From assembly GCF_964253915.1 (NCBI RefSeq), contig NZ_CAXUSG020000002.1, positions 558,001 through 622,000 on the forward strand: a stretch of DNA of 64,000 bases, in the 5' to 3' direction. A program made the translations under genes and the position numbers. Source of the stretch: Metarhizobium sp964253915. Lineage in GTDB: Bacteria > Pseudomonadota > Alphaproteobacteria > Rhizobiales > Rhizobiaceae. Below are positions 1 to 8,264 of this stretch, piece after piece. Every line of letters begins with the position of its first letter. Within the stretch, counting starts at the first letter, position 1. Below the pieces are notes generated by a model, which saw only the letters and a list, made by a program, of their open reading frames with translations, did not search any database and had not been told where the DNA came from.

Positions 1-592
1 CATGCACCATTGCGTCGATGCCCGTCGCGGCCGTCACGTGCGGCGGCAGGCCGTAGGTCAGCTCGGGGTCGAGAAGGGCGACGTCGGGCAGAAGCACCGG
101 TGAAACCACGCCCATTTTTTCCGAAGCGCCGGTGGTGACGATGGAGATCGGCGTTACCTCCGACCCGGTACCCGATGTCGTCGGCACCAGGATCAGCGGC
201 AGGCGTGGACCCTTGGCATTGCCGACGCCATAAACGCCCTTGAGGTCTTCCTTGCCCACCGCCAGCAGGGCAACCAGTTTCGCAACGTCGAGCGACGAGC
301 CGCCACCGAGCCCGATGATCCCTTCCACGCCTGCAGCACGTGCCTTGTCGGTTGCAAGGTGGATAACCGCTTCCGGCGGATCCGCCTCGACCTCGGAAAA
401 CAGCGTCACCTCGATGCCGCCAGACGTGAGGATTTCCAGAGCCCGCTCGACAATGCCGGTGCTCATCATCCCGGGATCGGTGACGAGCATGACGCGCGTG
501 CCGATACCCGCCCGAACGATATCGGCAACCCTGGCCAGCGCACCTGCACCGAACTGGATGCTGCGGGTGGTGTTAAAGACAAAGGGCGTCAT
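1..592 (-). CDS. Iron-containing alcohol dehydrogenase (3' end cut by window edge)
   Basis: The N-terminal 197 residues of a group III (iron-type) alcohol dehydrogenase or maleylacetate reductase-like enzyme. The family oxidises or reduces alcohol/aldehyde pairs with NAD(P). Visible are the dinucleotide-binding GGGSSLD motif near residue 96, the PTTSGTGSE segment near 140, and the first metal ligands in GIDAMVH (Asp193, His197) just before the sequence ends. It starts 20 bases after the symporter-like gene ends and is the last visible member of the minus-strand operon beginning at 13621. This placement suggests it handles an alcohol or aldehyde made from the imported compound. The exact substrate cannot be read from the fragment. 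Confidence 0.9.
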   Translation of the reverse strand, partial: MTPFVFNTTRSIQFGAGALARVADIVRAGIGTRVMLVTDPGMMSTGIVERALEILTSGGIEVTLFSEVEADPPEAVIHLATDKARAAGVEGIIGLGGGSSLDVAKLVALLAVGKEDLKGVYGVGNAKGPRLPLILVPTTSGTGSEVTPISIVTTGASEKMGVVSPVLLPDVALLDPELTYGLPPHVTAATGIDAMVH

Positions 593-612
593 GTCAGTTC
601 TCCAAATTCAGA

Positions 613-2526
613 TTATCGGCCGAAGGCAAGTGCGGTCAGGACGACCAGACCGAAACCGACGGTGGCGGTGATCGCCAGTGCCCACAACCGTTCGGCCTCG
701 CGTTGCCGCTGGTCGATACGCAGCCGCGGCGGTGGCTCATAGGCCGGCACCTCGCCGGCCAGCGGACTTGCCATTTCCATCTTGTAGGACAAGAACCAGA
801 CGAGCCCCAGCCCCGCAACCCAGAAGAGCAGCCCCCAACCCCAGAGCGACGGCATGCCGAGCGGCCAGGCGCCGTCCGTGCCGAGAAAGGCATAGTTGCC
901 GAAGATCAGGCCGGGGCCGACGGCGAGGAAAAACCAGGCAAGCGCGATCGACCAAGCCGTCGAACGTAACGCCATCACGCGCGGACGTGAACGCACCGTT
1001 TCGAGAAGGAAGCGACGCGCCTCCAAAGCCTGTTCGCCAAAACCCCGCCGTTGGGTAAAGGCCGAAACCAGCAGTGTCACGGTGAGGTTTACGGCCATGC
1101 CCCAAGCGGCGGAATGGATCGTCCACGGCGCCCTCCCCCACGGCAGGTCGAGGCCGAAGAAGGAAAGAACGGCGATGCCGAAGGGTTCGGTCAAAAGCAC
1201 GCCGGCAATGCCGAAGCCGACACCGGTAACAGCGGCCGGGCGGGTGATCCAGCGCAGCCAGGTGATGCCGAGCAACGGCGTCCATAGCTGGAACGCCAAA
1301 GGCAGGGCAAGCGAGGCGAGAACCGTCAACGTCATCGGCGTCAGAACCTGCATCAGCACCGACGCGAGCGTCAGGAGGCCGATAACGATCCGCGTCAGGT
1401 TGACCGTATCGCGGCGCTCGAGCCGGCCGTGAAACCACGGCTTGTAGAGATTACGGACGAGGGCCTCGCCGGCCGTGATCAGCGCAAGCCCCGCCATGAG
1501 CTGGACGCCGGCAAGCAGGCCGATGAACAACCAGGCACCGAACCAGGGGGAGAGCGAGGCAAGCAGGCCGGAAACGCCGAGGTCCGGTCGCACCAGCGCC
1601 GCCGCACCGATGCAGGCGACGCAAAGCGCGATCAGTCCGCCGAAAGCACCGGCCATCACCCAGGTCTGCCCTGCGGCGATGCCGCGCGGATTGCGGGTGG
1701 AGAGGACAATCTTGATCGCCAGCGGGCTCGCCTGGAACCCCATCAGGGCGAAGGCGATGGACAGGCTGGCGACGGCCGTGCCGTCATGCAGGGCGGCGGC
1801 TTCCCGGCCGGCGCCGGCGGTAAACTGCACGACACCGGACACGATGAACGCCCCCGCTTTCGCGGGGTCGGCGGCCAAGGCGGCCAGCCCGCTGTTCAGC
1901 GCGCCAAAACCGCCGAGGCTGATCAGCGAGAAGCCGGCGAAACCGGCGATCGCCGTTGCCGCGAGCATCGCCTGGACAGCGCCGAGGTAACCGACCGCCC
2001 GCATGCCGCCGATGACCACGTAGCCGAAAAGCACCAAGGCAAGCAACGTCGCGGCCACGGGCATCGACACTTCGCCGGCCGTCAGCAGCACCACAAGCCG
2101 CGACAGCGCCGCCAGCTGCAATCCGGCGAAGGCGACCGCAAACAGCACGGCGACGATGGTGGCGAAAACCACCAGGAATTCCGAGCCGTAATAGGCACGC
2201 AGCATCTCGTTGAGCGACGAAAGCCGCAGCCGCTGGCCGATCAGCCATAAGCGCTTGAAGAAAAACACGCCGGGCAAGGCCAGCGCGATGCCCGCCTGCA
2301 ACAATACGGGCAGGCCGAACCCACCAGCGCCGATCCGCGCCGCGCCGTCGAGCAACGCCCAGCCGGACAGGCTGGCACCTGCAATCACCAGCGCCGAAAC
2401 CCACGGCGCAATGCTGTGGCCGGCAGAGAAGTAGGACTCGAAATTCCGGTTCTCATACGCGGCAACCCGTGCCCAATAGAGCGTCACGGCGGCATAAAAC
2501 AATCCGTAGAGCGGCAGCCAGATCAT
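613..2526 (-). CDS. Sodium:solute symporter-family membrane protein
   Basis: A 637-residue polytopic inner-membrane protein with about 13 or more hydrophobic segments and the SSS-like N-terminus (YFSAGHSIAPWVSALVIAGASLSGW, residues about 27-51). Members of this family import solutes with sodium. The start at 2526 was chosen because AGGAGG lies seven bases upstream and its ATG overlaps the TGA of the preceding gene by four bases. Reading the frame further upstream gives only Arg/His-rich shadow sequence. It is longer than the usual 480-550 residues, having an extra C-terminal membrane region. The overlap with the small membrane protein gene suggests the two products work together. The substrate is unknown. 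Confidence 0.82.
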   Translation of the reverse strand: MIWLPLYGLFYAAVTLYWARVAAYENRNFESYFSAGHSIAPWVSALVIAGASLSGWALLDGAARIGAGGFGLPVLLQAGIALALPGVFFFKRLWLIGQRLRLSSLNEMLRAYYGSEFLVVFATIVAVLFAVAFAGLQLAALSRLVVLLTAGEVSMPVAATLLALVLFGYVVIGGMRAVGYLGAVQAMLAATAIAGFAGFSLISLGGFGALNSGLAALAADPAKAGAFIVSGVVQFTAGAGREAAALHDGTAVASLSIAFALMGFQASPLAIKIVLSTRNPRGIAAGQTWVMAGAFGGLIALCVACIGAAALVRPDLGVSGLLASLSPWFGAWLFIGLLAGVQLMAGLALITAGEALVRNLYKPWFHGRLERRDTVNLTRIVIGLLTLASVLMQVLTPMTLTVLASLALPLAFQLWTPLLGITWLRWITRPAAVTGVGFGIAGVLLTEPFGIAVLSFFGLDLPWGRAPWTIHSAAWGMAVNLTVTLLVSAFTQRRGFGEQALEARRFLLETVRSRPRVMALRSTAWSIALAWFFLAVGPGLIFGNYAFLGTDGAWPLGMPSLWGWGLLFWVAGLGLVWFLSYKMEMASPLAGEVPAYEPPPRLRIDQRQREAERLWALAITATVGFGLVVLTALAFGR

Positions 2527-2951
2527 TTGCGCGCCTCCTGTGCCGTCGCCGACTTGATATGGAATTGCGAGAAGGCAGTCCGCATGCCGTGGCGGGTCAG
2601 CAGGTAGGACAGGAAACCGGCGGCAAGAACGCCGAACAGCAGCAGGCCGGAATAATAATCGGTCATGGTCATCTCGCCGCCGACCGCGCCGACGATGAAG
2701 ACCAGCCCGAGCAAACCGTATGCGCCGATGCCGAGCGCTGCTTCGCCTGGGGTGAAGCCGGTGGCAAAAATGCCGTTGATGACGATGTGGGCGACGAAGG
2801 CGGTGACGATCACACCGACGCCAAGCGCCGAAAGCGCAAAAAGGTCGCGCGCCAAACCTTCGAGGAAACAACCGAGGCCAAAGAAGCCGAGCACGGCCCA
2901 GACCGAAAAGACCAGGATGTTTCGTTCGACGTTCGGACCTTTTTGGGACAT
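2523..2951 (-). CDS. Small four-helix membrane protein of unknown function
   Basis: A 142-residue protein with four predicted hydrophobic helices (about 14-30, 37-62, 70-95 and 100-118), a short cytoplasmic-looking N-terminus and a charged C-terminus. I do not recognise a named family. It ends with a four-base overlap into the symporter-like gene, so translational coupling is likely and it may be a partner subunit of that protein. It follows the flotillin-like gene by 82 bases on the same strand. The amino acid composition is that of a genuine membrane protein rather than a shadow frame. Confidence 0.75.
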   Translation of the reverse strand: MSQKGPNVERNILVFSVWAVLGFFGLGCFLEGLARDLFALSALGVGVIVTAFVAHIVINGIFATGFTPGEAALGIGAYGLLGLVFIVGAVGGEMTMTDYYSGLLLFGVLAAGFLSYLLTRHGMRTAFSQFHIKSATAQEARK

Positions 2952-3033
2952 GGACTGGTCTTCCTGTACTTCAGGCGGCGATGTGGGCGATCAGGGAGCG
3001 AGACCGGACCGGCTTCGCTCCCCATTGGGCTGC

Positions 3034-4716
3034 TCAGTTGGTGCGCTTTTCGCGGCCGCGCGGCGGCGGTTCGGGTGCGGAGGGCTCGGTGTAGACGATC
3101 TTCGAAAGGTCGCTCAGCGTATGGGTGCGGTGGACGGTGTCACCCGAAAGCCCGATCTCGCCGAGCAGCGTATCGACGAAGGGAGCCTGGGTGCGGTAGC
3201 GCAAGGCCGAGCTCACCACCTGTTCGGCGAGGTTTCCGTCCCGTGGCCCCGATCCGTCCGCGCCGTTGCCAGCGCCGGACGACCCGCCGCCCATGGCTCC
3301 GGAAAGGCCCGGAAGACCCTCGACATGCATAATCTTGATGCCTTCGATCTTTTCCATCGGCTTGACGCTTTCGCGGATGATCGACGGCAGGTTCTCGACC
3401 AGCGCCTTGTGCAGCGCCGACTTGCGCGAGGCGTCGGAGCGCAGGTTTTCGGCGGCGTTGAGCTTTTCCTTGCCCTCCGCCTCGACTTTCAGCCGCTCTT
3501 CCAAGGCAGCGACGGCGATCCGGTCGGCATCGGCGCGATCCTGCGCGGCGGCTTTTTCGGCTCCGGCGAGGATGCGAACCTTGACGGCTTCGGATTCGGC
3601 GGCCCGTTCGGCCTCGATCAGCTCGATGGCCTTCTGGCGGTTGGCGATCTCGGTGTCCCGGATGGTCTGTACTCGCTCCTGCGCCTCGACCATAGCCGCA
3701 CGCGCCGCCTCGGCCTGCGCCTGCGCCTCGGACCGTTCCTTCGACTTGATGGAAACGGCGATCTCGCGGGTCTGGTCCTCGATCTGGATCAGCTCGCGAC
3801 GCTTGATGTCGAGAGCCTCGACCTCGCGTTCCATGTCGATGCGGGCCCGCTCGACGGCTTCGCGTTCGCGCAGCTTGATCGCCTCGATCTCACGTTCGCG
3901 CGAAGCGTTTTCGGCAGCGATCTCGGATTTGCGCGTGGCGCGCTCGATCGACACTTCGGCCTCGTGGGCAAGCCGCGCATATTCGCTGTCGCGCTGGATT
4001 TCCAGGCTGCGCTTTTCCGCCTCCAGGTTCTTGGCGCGGATGGCGACTTCGGTGTCCTTCTCGATGTCGTTGCGCTTCTTCTTGCGGCTTTCGATCTGTT
4101 CGGTCAGGCGCGTCAGACCTTCGGCGTCAAAGGTGTTCGACGGGTCGAAGAGCTTGATGTCGGTCTGGTCGAGCGAAGTGAGCGAGACGGATTCCAGTTC
4201 CAGCCCATCGAGCGACAGGCTTTCGGTGACCTCCTGCCGGACTTCGCGGACGAAGGCCTGGCGGTTTTCGTGGATCTGCTCCAGCGACATCTTGGCGGCC
4301 GCACCACCCATGGCATCGACGAAGCGGCCCTGAATCAGGTCCTTGAGCTGTTCGGCATTCATGGTGCGGTTGCCGAGGCTGCGGGCCGCGGTCGCCACCG
4401 CTTCGACAGTTGGCGAAACGCGGACGTAAAACTCCACCGTCAGCTCCACACGCATGCGATCCTTGGTGATCAGCGATTTTTCCCGCGCCCGGGTGACCTC
4501 CAGGCGCAGCGTGTTCATGTTGACTTCCGTCAGATCGTGGAGGATCGGCAGCACCAGCGCGCCGCCGCCCATGATCACCTTCTCGCCGCCGAAGCCGGTG
4601 CGCACGAAGCTCACATCCTTCGTCGAGCGGCGATAGAGCCAGTGCAGAAGATAGGCGGCAACGGCGATGACGATCGCTGCCAGTATGATGATTGCAATGA
4701 CGTCTGCACCCTTCAT
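3034..4716 (-). CDS. Flotillin/SPFH-domain protein (YqiK-like)
   Basis: A 560-residue flotillin-like scaffold protein of the inner membrane. It has one N-terminal transmembrane segment (about residues 6-26), an SPFH/PHB domain (about 40-230), then a long charged coiled coil rich in Glu, Arg and Ala (about 240-430). The C-terminal part has the flotillin-like segment IIRESVKPMEKIEGIKIMHV followed by a Gly/Ser-rich linker and a conserved-looking tail. Bacterial flotillins organise membrane microdomains and are often encoded beside the membrane proteins they stabilise. Here it lies between the opsin-like gene (48-base gap) and two further membrane protein genes, so a role in assembling those is a reasonable inference. 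Confidence 0.9.
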   Translation of the reverse strand: MKGADVIAIIILAAIVIAVAAYLLHWLYRRSTKDVSFVRTGFGGEKVIMGGGALVLPILHDLTEVNMNTLRLEVTRAREKSLITKDRMRVELTVEFYVRVSPTVEAVATAARSLGNRTMNAEQLKDLIQGRFVDAMGGAAAKMSLEQIHENRQAFVREVRQEVTESLSLDGLELESVSLTSLDQTDIKLFDPSNTFDAEGLTRLTEQIESRKKKRNDIEKDTEVAIRAKNLEAEKRSLEIQRDSEYARLAHEAEVSIERATRKSEIAAENASREREIEAIKLREREAVERARIDMEREVEALDIKRRELIQIEDQTREIAVSIKSKERSEAQAQAEAARAAMVEAQERVQTIRDTEIANRQKAIELIEAERAAESEAVKVRILAGAEKAAAQDRADADRIAVAALEERLKVEAEGKEKLNAAENLRSDASRKSALHKALVENLPSIIRESVKPMEKIEGIKIMHVEGLPGLSGAMGGGSSGAGNGADGSGPRDGNLAEQVVSSALRYRTQAPFVDTLLGEIGLSGDTVHRTHTLSDLSKIVYTEPSAPEPPPRGREKRTN

Positions 4717-4764
4717 GGACGTGTACCTCTTGAATGAGCAGGAATGGAAGGCATGGGCCGCGGA

Positions 4765-5466
4765 TCAGGCATGTCGCGTCTCCTCCGAAACGAGCACGCC
4801 CGTCGCCAGGACGGCGATGCCGAAGGCCATGCGATTGAGAATGTCGGCGAGGTTGTAGGCAACCGACAGGCTGCCGTCGTCGACCATGCCGGCAAAGGCG
4901 GTGAGGAAGTTACCGAGCGGATAGATCGCCCAGCCGATGGTGACGATCAGGCGCAGCCAGAAATAGCCGCGGCGCAGGTAATCGCCGGTCGAGGCACGGA
5001 CCGCTTCGTCCATGCGGCCGAAGTAGAGTTCACCGAGGATATAGAGCCAGAAGACCAGGCCGATCAGGAAGGCGAGCGTCGCGTGCATATATTGCGCCTC
5101 GCCGAGATACCGCACGAAGACCATCAGCACCGAGACGACGACAAGCCGCCAGAATAGGCCGGCGCTCAGGCGCCCGGCGGTCTGCGCCAGGAAATACAGC
5201 GCCATCACCTGCAGCGGCATCGACACCGACCAGCCAACATAATGATAGACCACCGGCACGCCGCCGCCCGCCAGCCACGCGTCGCGCGCCTCGTGGGCGG
5301 CCCCGACGCCGACCAGCGCGGCGACGGCGCACAGCGTCACCGGCAGGCGCCAGCTGCGGCTGACCCAGGTCGTGCCGATCAGCAGCAGGATCGCGGTCGC
5401 GGCCAGCCCGAAGAGCGCGACCGAATAGCTCGCCGCCGCCAGATCGGTCGTCTGATACACCGCCAT
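4765..5466 (-). CDS. Type 1 opsin homologue lacking the retinal-binding lysine
   Basis: A 233-residue seven-helix protein clearly related to proteorhodopsins. Helix C reads YHYVGWSVSMPLQ (residues 74-86), the helix D-E region has YLGEAQYM (120-127), helix F has GWAIYPLG (178-185) and helix G has YNLADILNRMAFG (204-216). The helix G lysine that forms the retinal Schiff base is Arg212 (codon CGC, complement of 4831-4833). The helix C proton acceptor position is Gly78, the donor position is Ala89 and the usual Arg three residues before the acceptor is His75. His58 and Asp208, matching conserved rhodopsin positions, are kept. A strong GGGAG ribosome site precedes the ATG. It is intact but cannot bind retinal covalently in the usual way. 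Its function is unknown. Confidence 0.9.
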   Translation of the reverse strand: MAVYQTTDLAAASYSVALFGLAATAILLLIGTTWVSRSWRLPVTLCAVAALVGVGAAHEARDAWLAGGGVPVVYHYVGWSVSMPLQVMALYFLAQTAGRLSAGLFWRLVVVSVLMVFVRYLGEAQYMHATLAFLIGLVFWLYILGELYFGRMDEAVRASTGDYLRRGYFWLRLIVTIGWAIYPLGNFLTAFAGMVDDGSLSVAYNLADILNRMAFGIAVLATGVLVSEETRHA

Positions 5467-5514
5467 GTTACTGTCTCCCTTTCCGGAAATTCGTTTGCGC
5501 CATGTCGCCTGCCC

Positions 5515-6885
5515 TCAGATCTGCGTGCGGATGTGCGGCGAACGGGCATAGAGCGCCACCATCGGCAGGATCAGCAGCCCGAAGATGAATTGTTGCCATT
5601 TGAAATCGAGGCCGATGCCGACGAGGAAGCTGGACAGAACCTGCAGCACCAGCACGCCGATCACCGTAAAGCCGTATCCGCCGGCGCCGCCGAGCAGCGA
5701 GGTTCCGCCGACCACCACGGCGGCGAGCGTCAGGAACAGATACTGGTCGCCGACACCGATGAAGCCGCCGCCCGACCAGCCGAGTAGCAAGCCGCCGGTG
5801 AGCGCCGCGAAGAAGCCGGAGAGCGCATAGGCGATGACCCAGTAGCGCATTTCCGAGATCATCACCCGGCTGGCAGACGTGCGATTGACGCCGAGCGCAT
5901 AGAGGAAACGCCCGTAGACCGTCAGCCTGAGCGCCAGGATCAGGATGAGCGCAATCAGCGCCCAGATGGCGATGACCGGCGGGAAGGAAAGGCCGAAGGT
6001 GGAGCCGTTCATCGCCGAGATGTTCGACAGCCATGCCGGCACGGTGCCGAAAACGTTGCCGGAATAGGCCGAACCGATCGAGGTGACGATCTGTACGCCG
6101 CCGGAGATGGCAAAGCCTGTGCCGAGGGTGACGATCAGCGCCTGTCCCTGCAGCTTGTAGCTCAGGAAACCGTTGATGACGCCGAAGAGCGCGCCGATGG
6201 CGAGCACGATCAGCGTGGCGAGCCATGGCGGCACGCCGAGGCCGATCAGGTAGAGCAGGCCGACATTGGCCGCGCCGATGATGAAGGGGATCGAGAGATC
6301 GAGGCCGCCGAGCAGCGCCACCAGCGTCTGACCGATGGAGGCGAGGCCGAGGAAGGAGGCAAAGAGCAGCATCGACTTGATGTTGTTGCCGGAGGCAAAA
6401 CCTTCGATGTTCATCGAGCCGACGGAAAACAGCCCGGCCAGCACCATGATGCCGATGAAGGCGGAGCGGTTCTGCTGGAACTGCCGGCCGAGCGTGCGCG
6501 TCAGGATCAGGATCGCCAGCAGGATGATCAGCGAGATCACATTCCAGATGTTGAAGAAGGCCTCGACCGTCAGCGACAGCACCAGGAAGGCGATGAGGAT
6601 CAGCGCCAATCCGAACAGCGGCCAGCGATATTGCAGCCAGGCGGTGCGCAGTGGGCTCGGCCCGTCGGCGGCAACGGCAGTCGCGGCCGGATCGAGGAAC
6701 TGGCCGATGACGAAGCGCCAGGCCCAGACGAACAGCGCCATCGTGGCGATCGCCGACAGGATGATCACCTGGACCGAAAGTCCCTGGGCAAAACCGAAGC
6801 CGATGCCTAGCGCGGTGAGCACGAAGGCGATGGCAAGGCCGAGGATGCGGGCGGGCAGGCTGATCTGCGGCAGCTTTTCCATCAC
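5515..6885 (-). CDS. ABC sugar importer permease with N-terminal extension
   Basis: An inner-membrane permease of the ribose/xylose (RbsC-like, BPD_transp_2) family, 456 residues from a GTG at 6885 or 455 from the ATG at 6882. The family's GGIDLSVG signature appears as GGLDLSIP at residues 193-200, and the GGTSLLGGAGG segment lies near the C-terminus. Normal members are about 330 residues. This one carries roughly 120 extra N-terminal residues with additional hydrophobic helices. The start overlaps the stop of the companion permease gene, and the stop is 48 bases before the opsin-like gene. Import of a monosaccharide or related polar compound is likely; the ligand is unknown. Confidence 0.9.
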   Translation of the reverse strand: MMEKLPQISLPARILGLAIAFVLTALGIGFGFAQGLSVQVIILSAIATMALFVWAWRFVIGQFLDPAATAVAADGPSPLRTAWLQYRWPLFGLALILIAFLVLSLTVEAFFNIWNVISLIILLAILILTRTLGRQFQQNRSAFIGIMVLAGLFSVGSMNIEGFASGNNIKSMLLFASFLGLASIGQTLVALLGGLDLSIPFIIGAANVGLLYLIGLGVPPWLATLIVLAIGALFGVINGFLSYKLQGQALIVTLGTGFAISGGVQIVTSIGSAYSGNVFGTVPAWLSNISAMNGSTFGLSFPPVIAIWALIALILILALRLTVYGRFLYALGVNRTSASRVMISEMRYWVIAYALSGFFAALTGGLLLGWSGGGFIGVGDQYLFLTLAAVVVGGTSLLGGAGGYGFTVIGVLVLQVLSSFLVGIGLDFKWQQFIFGLLILPMVALYARSPHIRTQI

Positions 6886-8264
6886 TCGACGGCCTCCGTT
6901 TCAGGCCCGCGCACGCCTTCGGCCATGACATAGGCGCCGGCAAGAACCAGCGCCGCGACGACCACGGCGACGGCCGGCGCCAGCGTGCGGCGGCTCGACT
7001 GGCCGACCGCGAGCCGCACGAACACGGCGATGACGATCAACAGCAGCACCGACAGCACGAGCGGGGCGGCGGCGATGCGCAGCGCTTCGGTCTCCGCCGA
7101 GACGGTGGCGATTTCCAGCGGGCCGGTCAGCGCCGCCTGCATGTCGAGCGGGCCGGGGACGACGGTGCCGATTGCGCCGAGCGCGGTATAATCGAAGGTG
7201 GCGTGCAGGATGATCCCGAGCACGACGACGGAGAGCGCCACGAAATAAAGCAGCGGCGAAAAATTGCGGATACGGCGCTGGATGACGGGGATCAGCAGCG
7301 TCAAAAGCAGCGAGATCACGAGGATCGCGCCATAGGCCAGGTTGGTGACAAAACTCTGGACGGTGCCGAAGTTGAAGGTCGAGAGCACGTAGGTGATGAG
7401 GTAGAGGTTGATCGCCCCCAGCGCCGACCCGAACACGCCGCCGCGCCCGCCCCCCAGCGAGGCGCCGCCGAGCACCAGCGCGGTGACGGCGATCAGTGTG
7501 TAGGTGGTGCCCTGCGACGGGTCGCCGGAGGAAATCAGCGCGGTGAAGCAGATGGCGGCGAGGCCGGCAAAGCAGCCCGAGATCATGTGCGCGCCGATGC
7601 GCACGATGGTGATCGGCACGCCGGACGTATAGGCGGCGCGCTCGTCCGAGCCCATCAGCCGCAGGTGGGTGTAGAAGGCGGTGGCGGTGAACAACAGCCA
7701 GGCGGCGGTGGCCAGCAGCAGGATGATCAGGATCGGCGAGAAGATCGAGGTGCCGTAACCCCATTCGGCCATGAAGGGCGGCGCCATGCCACCCGGACGC
7801 GGCAGGATGACGAGGTTGATGCCGCTGAGTGCCAGATAACCCGAGAGCGAGACGATGATCGGCTGCACGCGCACATAGATGACGATCAGCGAAAAGATCA
7901 GCTGGTAGAGCGCGCCGACAGCCATGCAGTACAGGAAAACGGCGATGGGATTTTCCAGGAGGCCGGCGCCATGCAGCTGGATCAGCGTGACGTTGATGAA
8001 GCCGATCAGCGGGCCGACGGAAAGATCCACGGTACCGCGGCCGGAAATGGTCGAGGCCATCAGCGTGTAGGTGGCAAGGATCAGCGGCGTGACGACGATG
8101 ATCGCCGCGCCGATGCCCGAGGCCGACATCAGGCTCGGCGCCCGCAGCACCGCCACCGCCAGCAGCGCGAAGAACAAAGTGATCGGCATCAGCAGGAACG
8201 GGTTGGACCGTCCGCCCTGCGCCTCTGCTTTCGCCGTCGTAGTAGTGATCGCTGCCGTGCTCAT
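6882..8264 (-). CDS. ABC sugar importer permease with C-terminal extension
   Basis: The second permease of the importer, 460 residues, RbsC-like. The family signature is seen as GTVDLSVG at residues 77-84, followed by the GSDERAAYTSGV loop and a GGASLGGGRGG segment. The standard core ends near residue 325. About 130 further residues contain three or so additional hydrophobic helices and an acidic tail. Together with the N-terminally extended partner this makes an unusually large heterodimeric channel. It overlaps the upstream ATPase gene by four bases, indicating coupled translation. Confidence 0.9.
   Translation of the reverse strand: MSTAAITTTTAKAEAQGGRSNPFLLMPITLFFALLAVAVLRAPSLMSASGIGAAIIVVTPLILATYTLMASTISGRGTVDLSVGPLIGFINVTLIQLHGAGLLENPIAVFLYCMAVGALYQLIFSLIVIYVRVQPIIVSLSGYLALSGINLVILPRPGGMAPPFMAEWGYGTSIFSPILIILLLATAAWLLFTATAFYTHLRLMGSDERAAYTSGVPITIVRIGAHMISGCFAGLAAICFTALISSGDPSQGTTYTLIAVTALVLGGASLGGGRGGVFGSALGAINLYLITYVLSTFNFGTVQSFVTNLAYGAILVISLLLTLLIPVIQRRIRNFSPLLYFVALSVVVLGIILHATFDYTALGAIGTVVPGPLDMQAALTGPLEIATVSAETEALRIAAAPLVLSVLLLIVIAVFVRLAVGQSSRRTLAPAVAVVVAALVLAGAYVMAEGVRGPETEAVE

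Noticed and set aside
2665..4737. Plus-strand open frame of 690 codons opposite the flotillin-like gene
   Set aside because: The opposite frame is a clear SPFH protein with a ribosome-site start and operon context. The plus frame has the repetitive Asp/Leu/Gly-rich composition typical of the antisense of a coiled coil.
4765..5466. Calling the opsin-like gene a light-driven proton pump
   Set aside because: The Schiff-base lysine and both proton-transfer carboxylates are replaced, so a standard pump or photosensor role cannot be supported.
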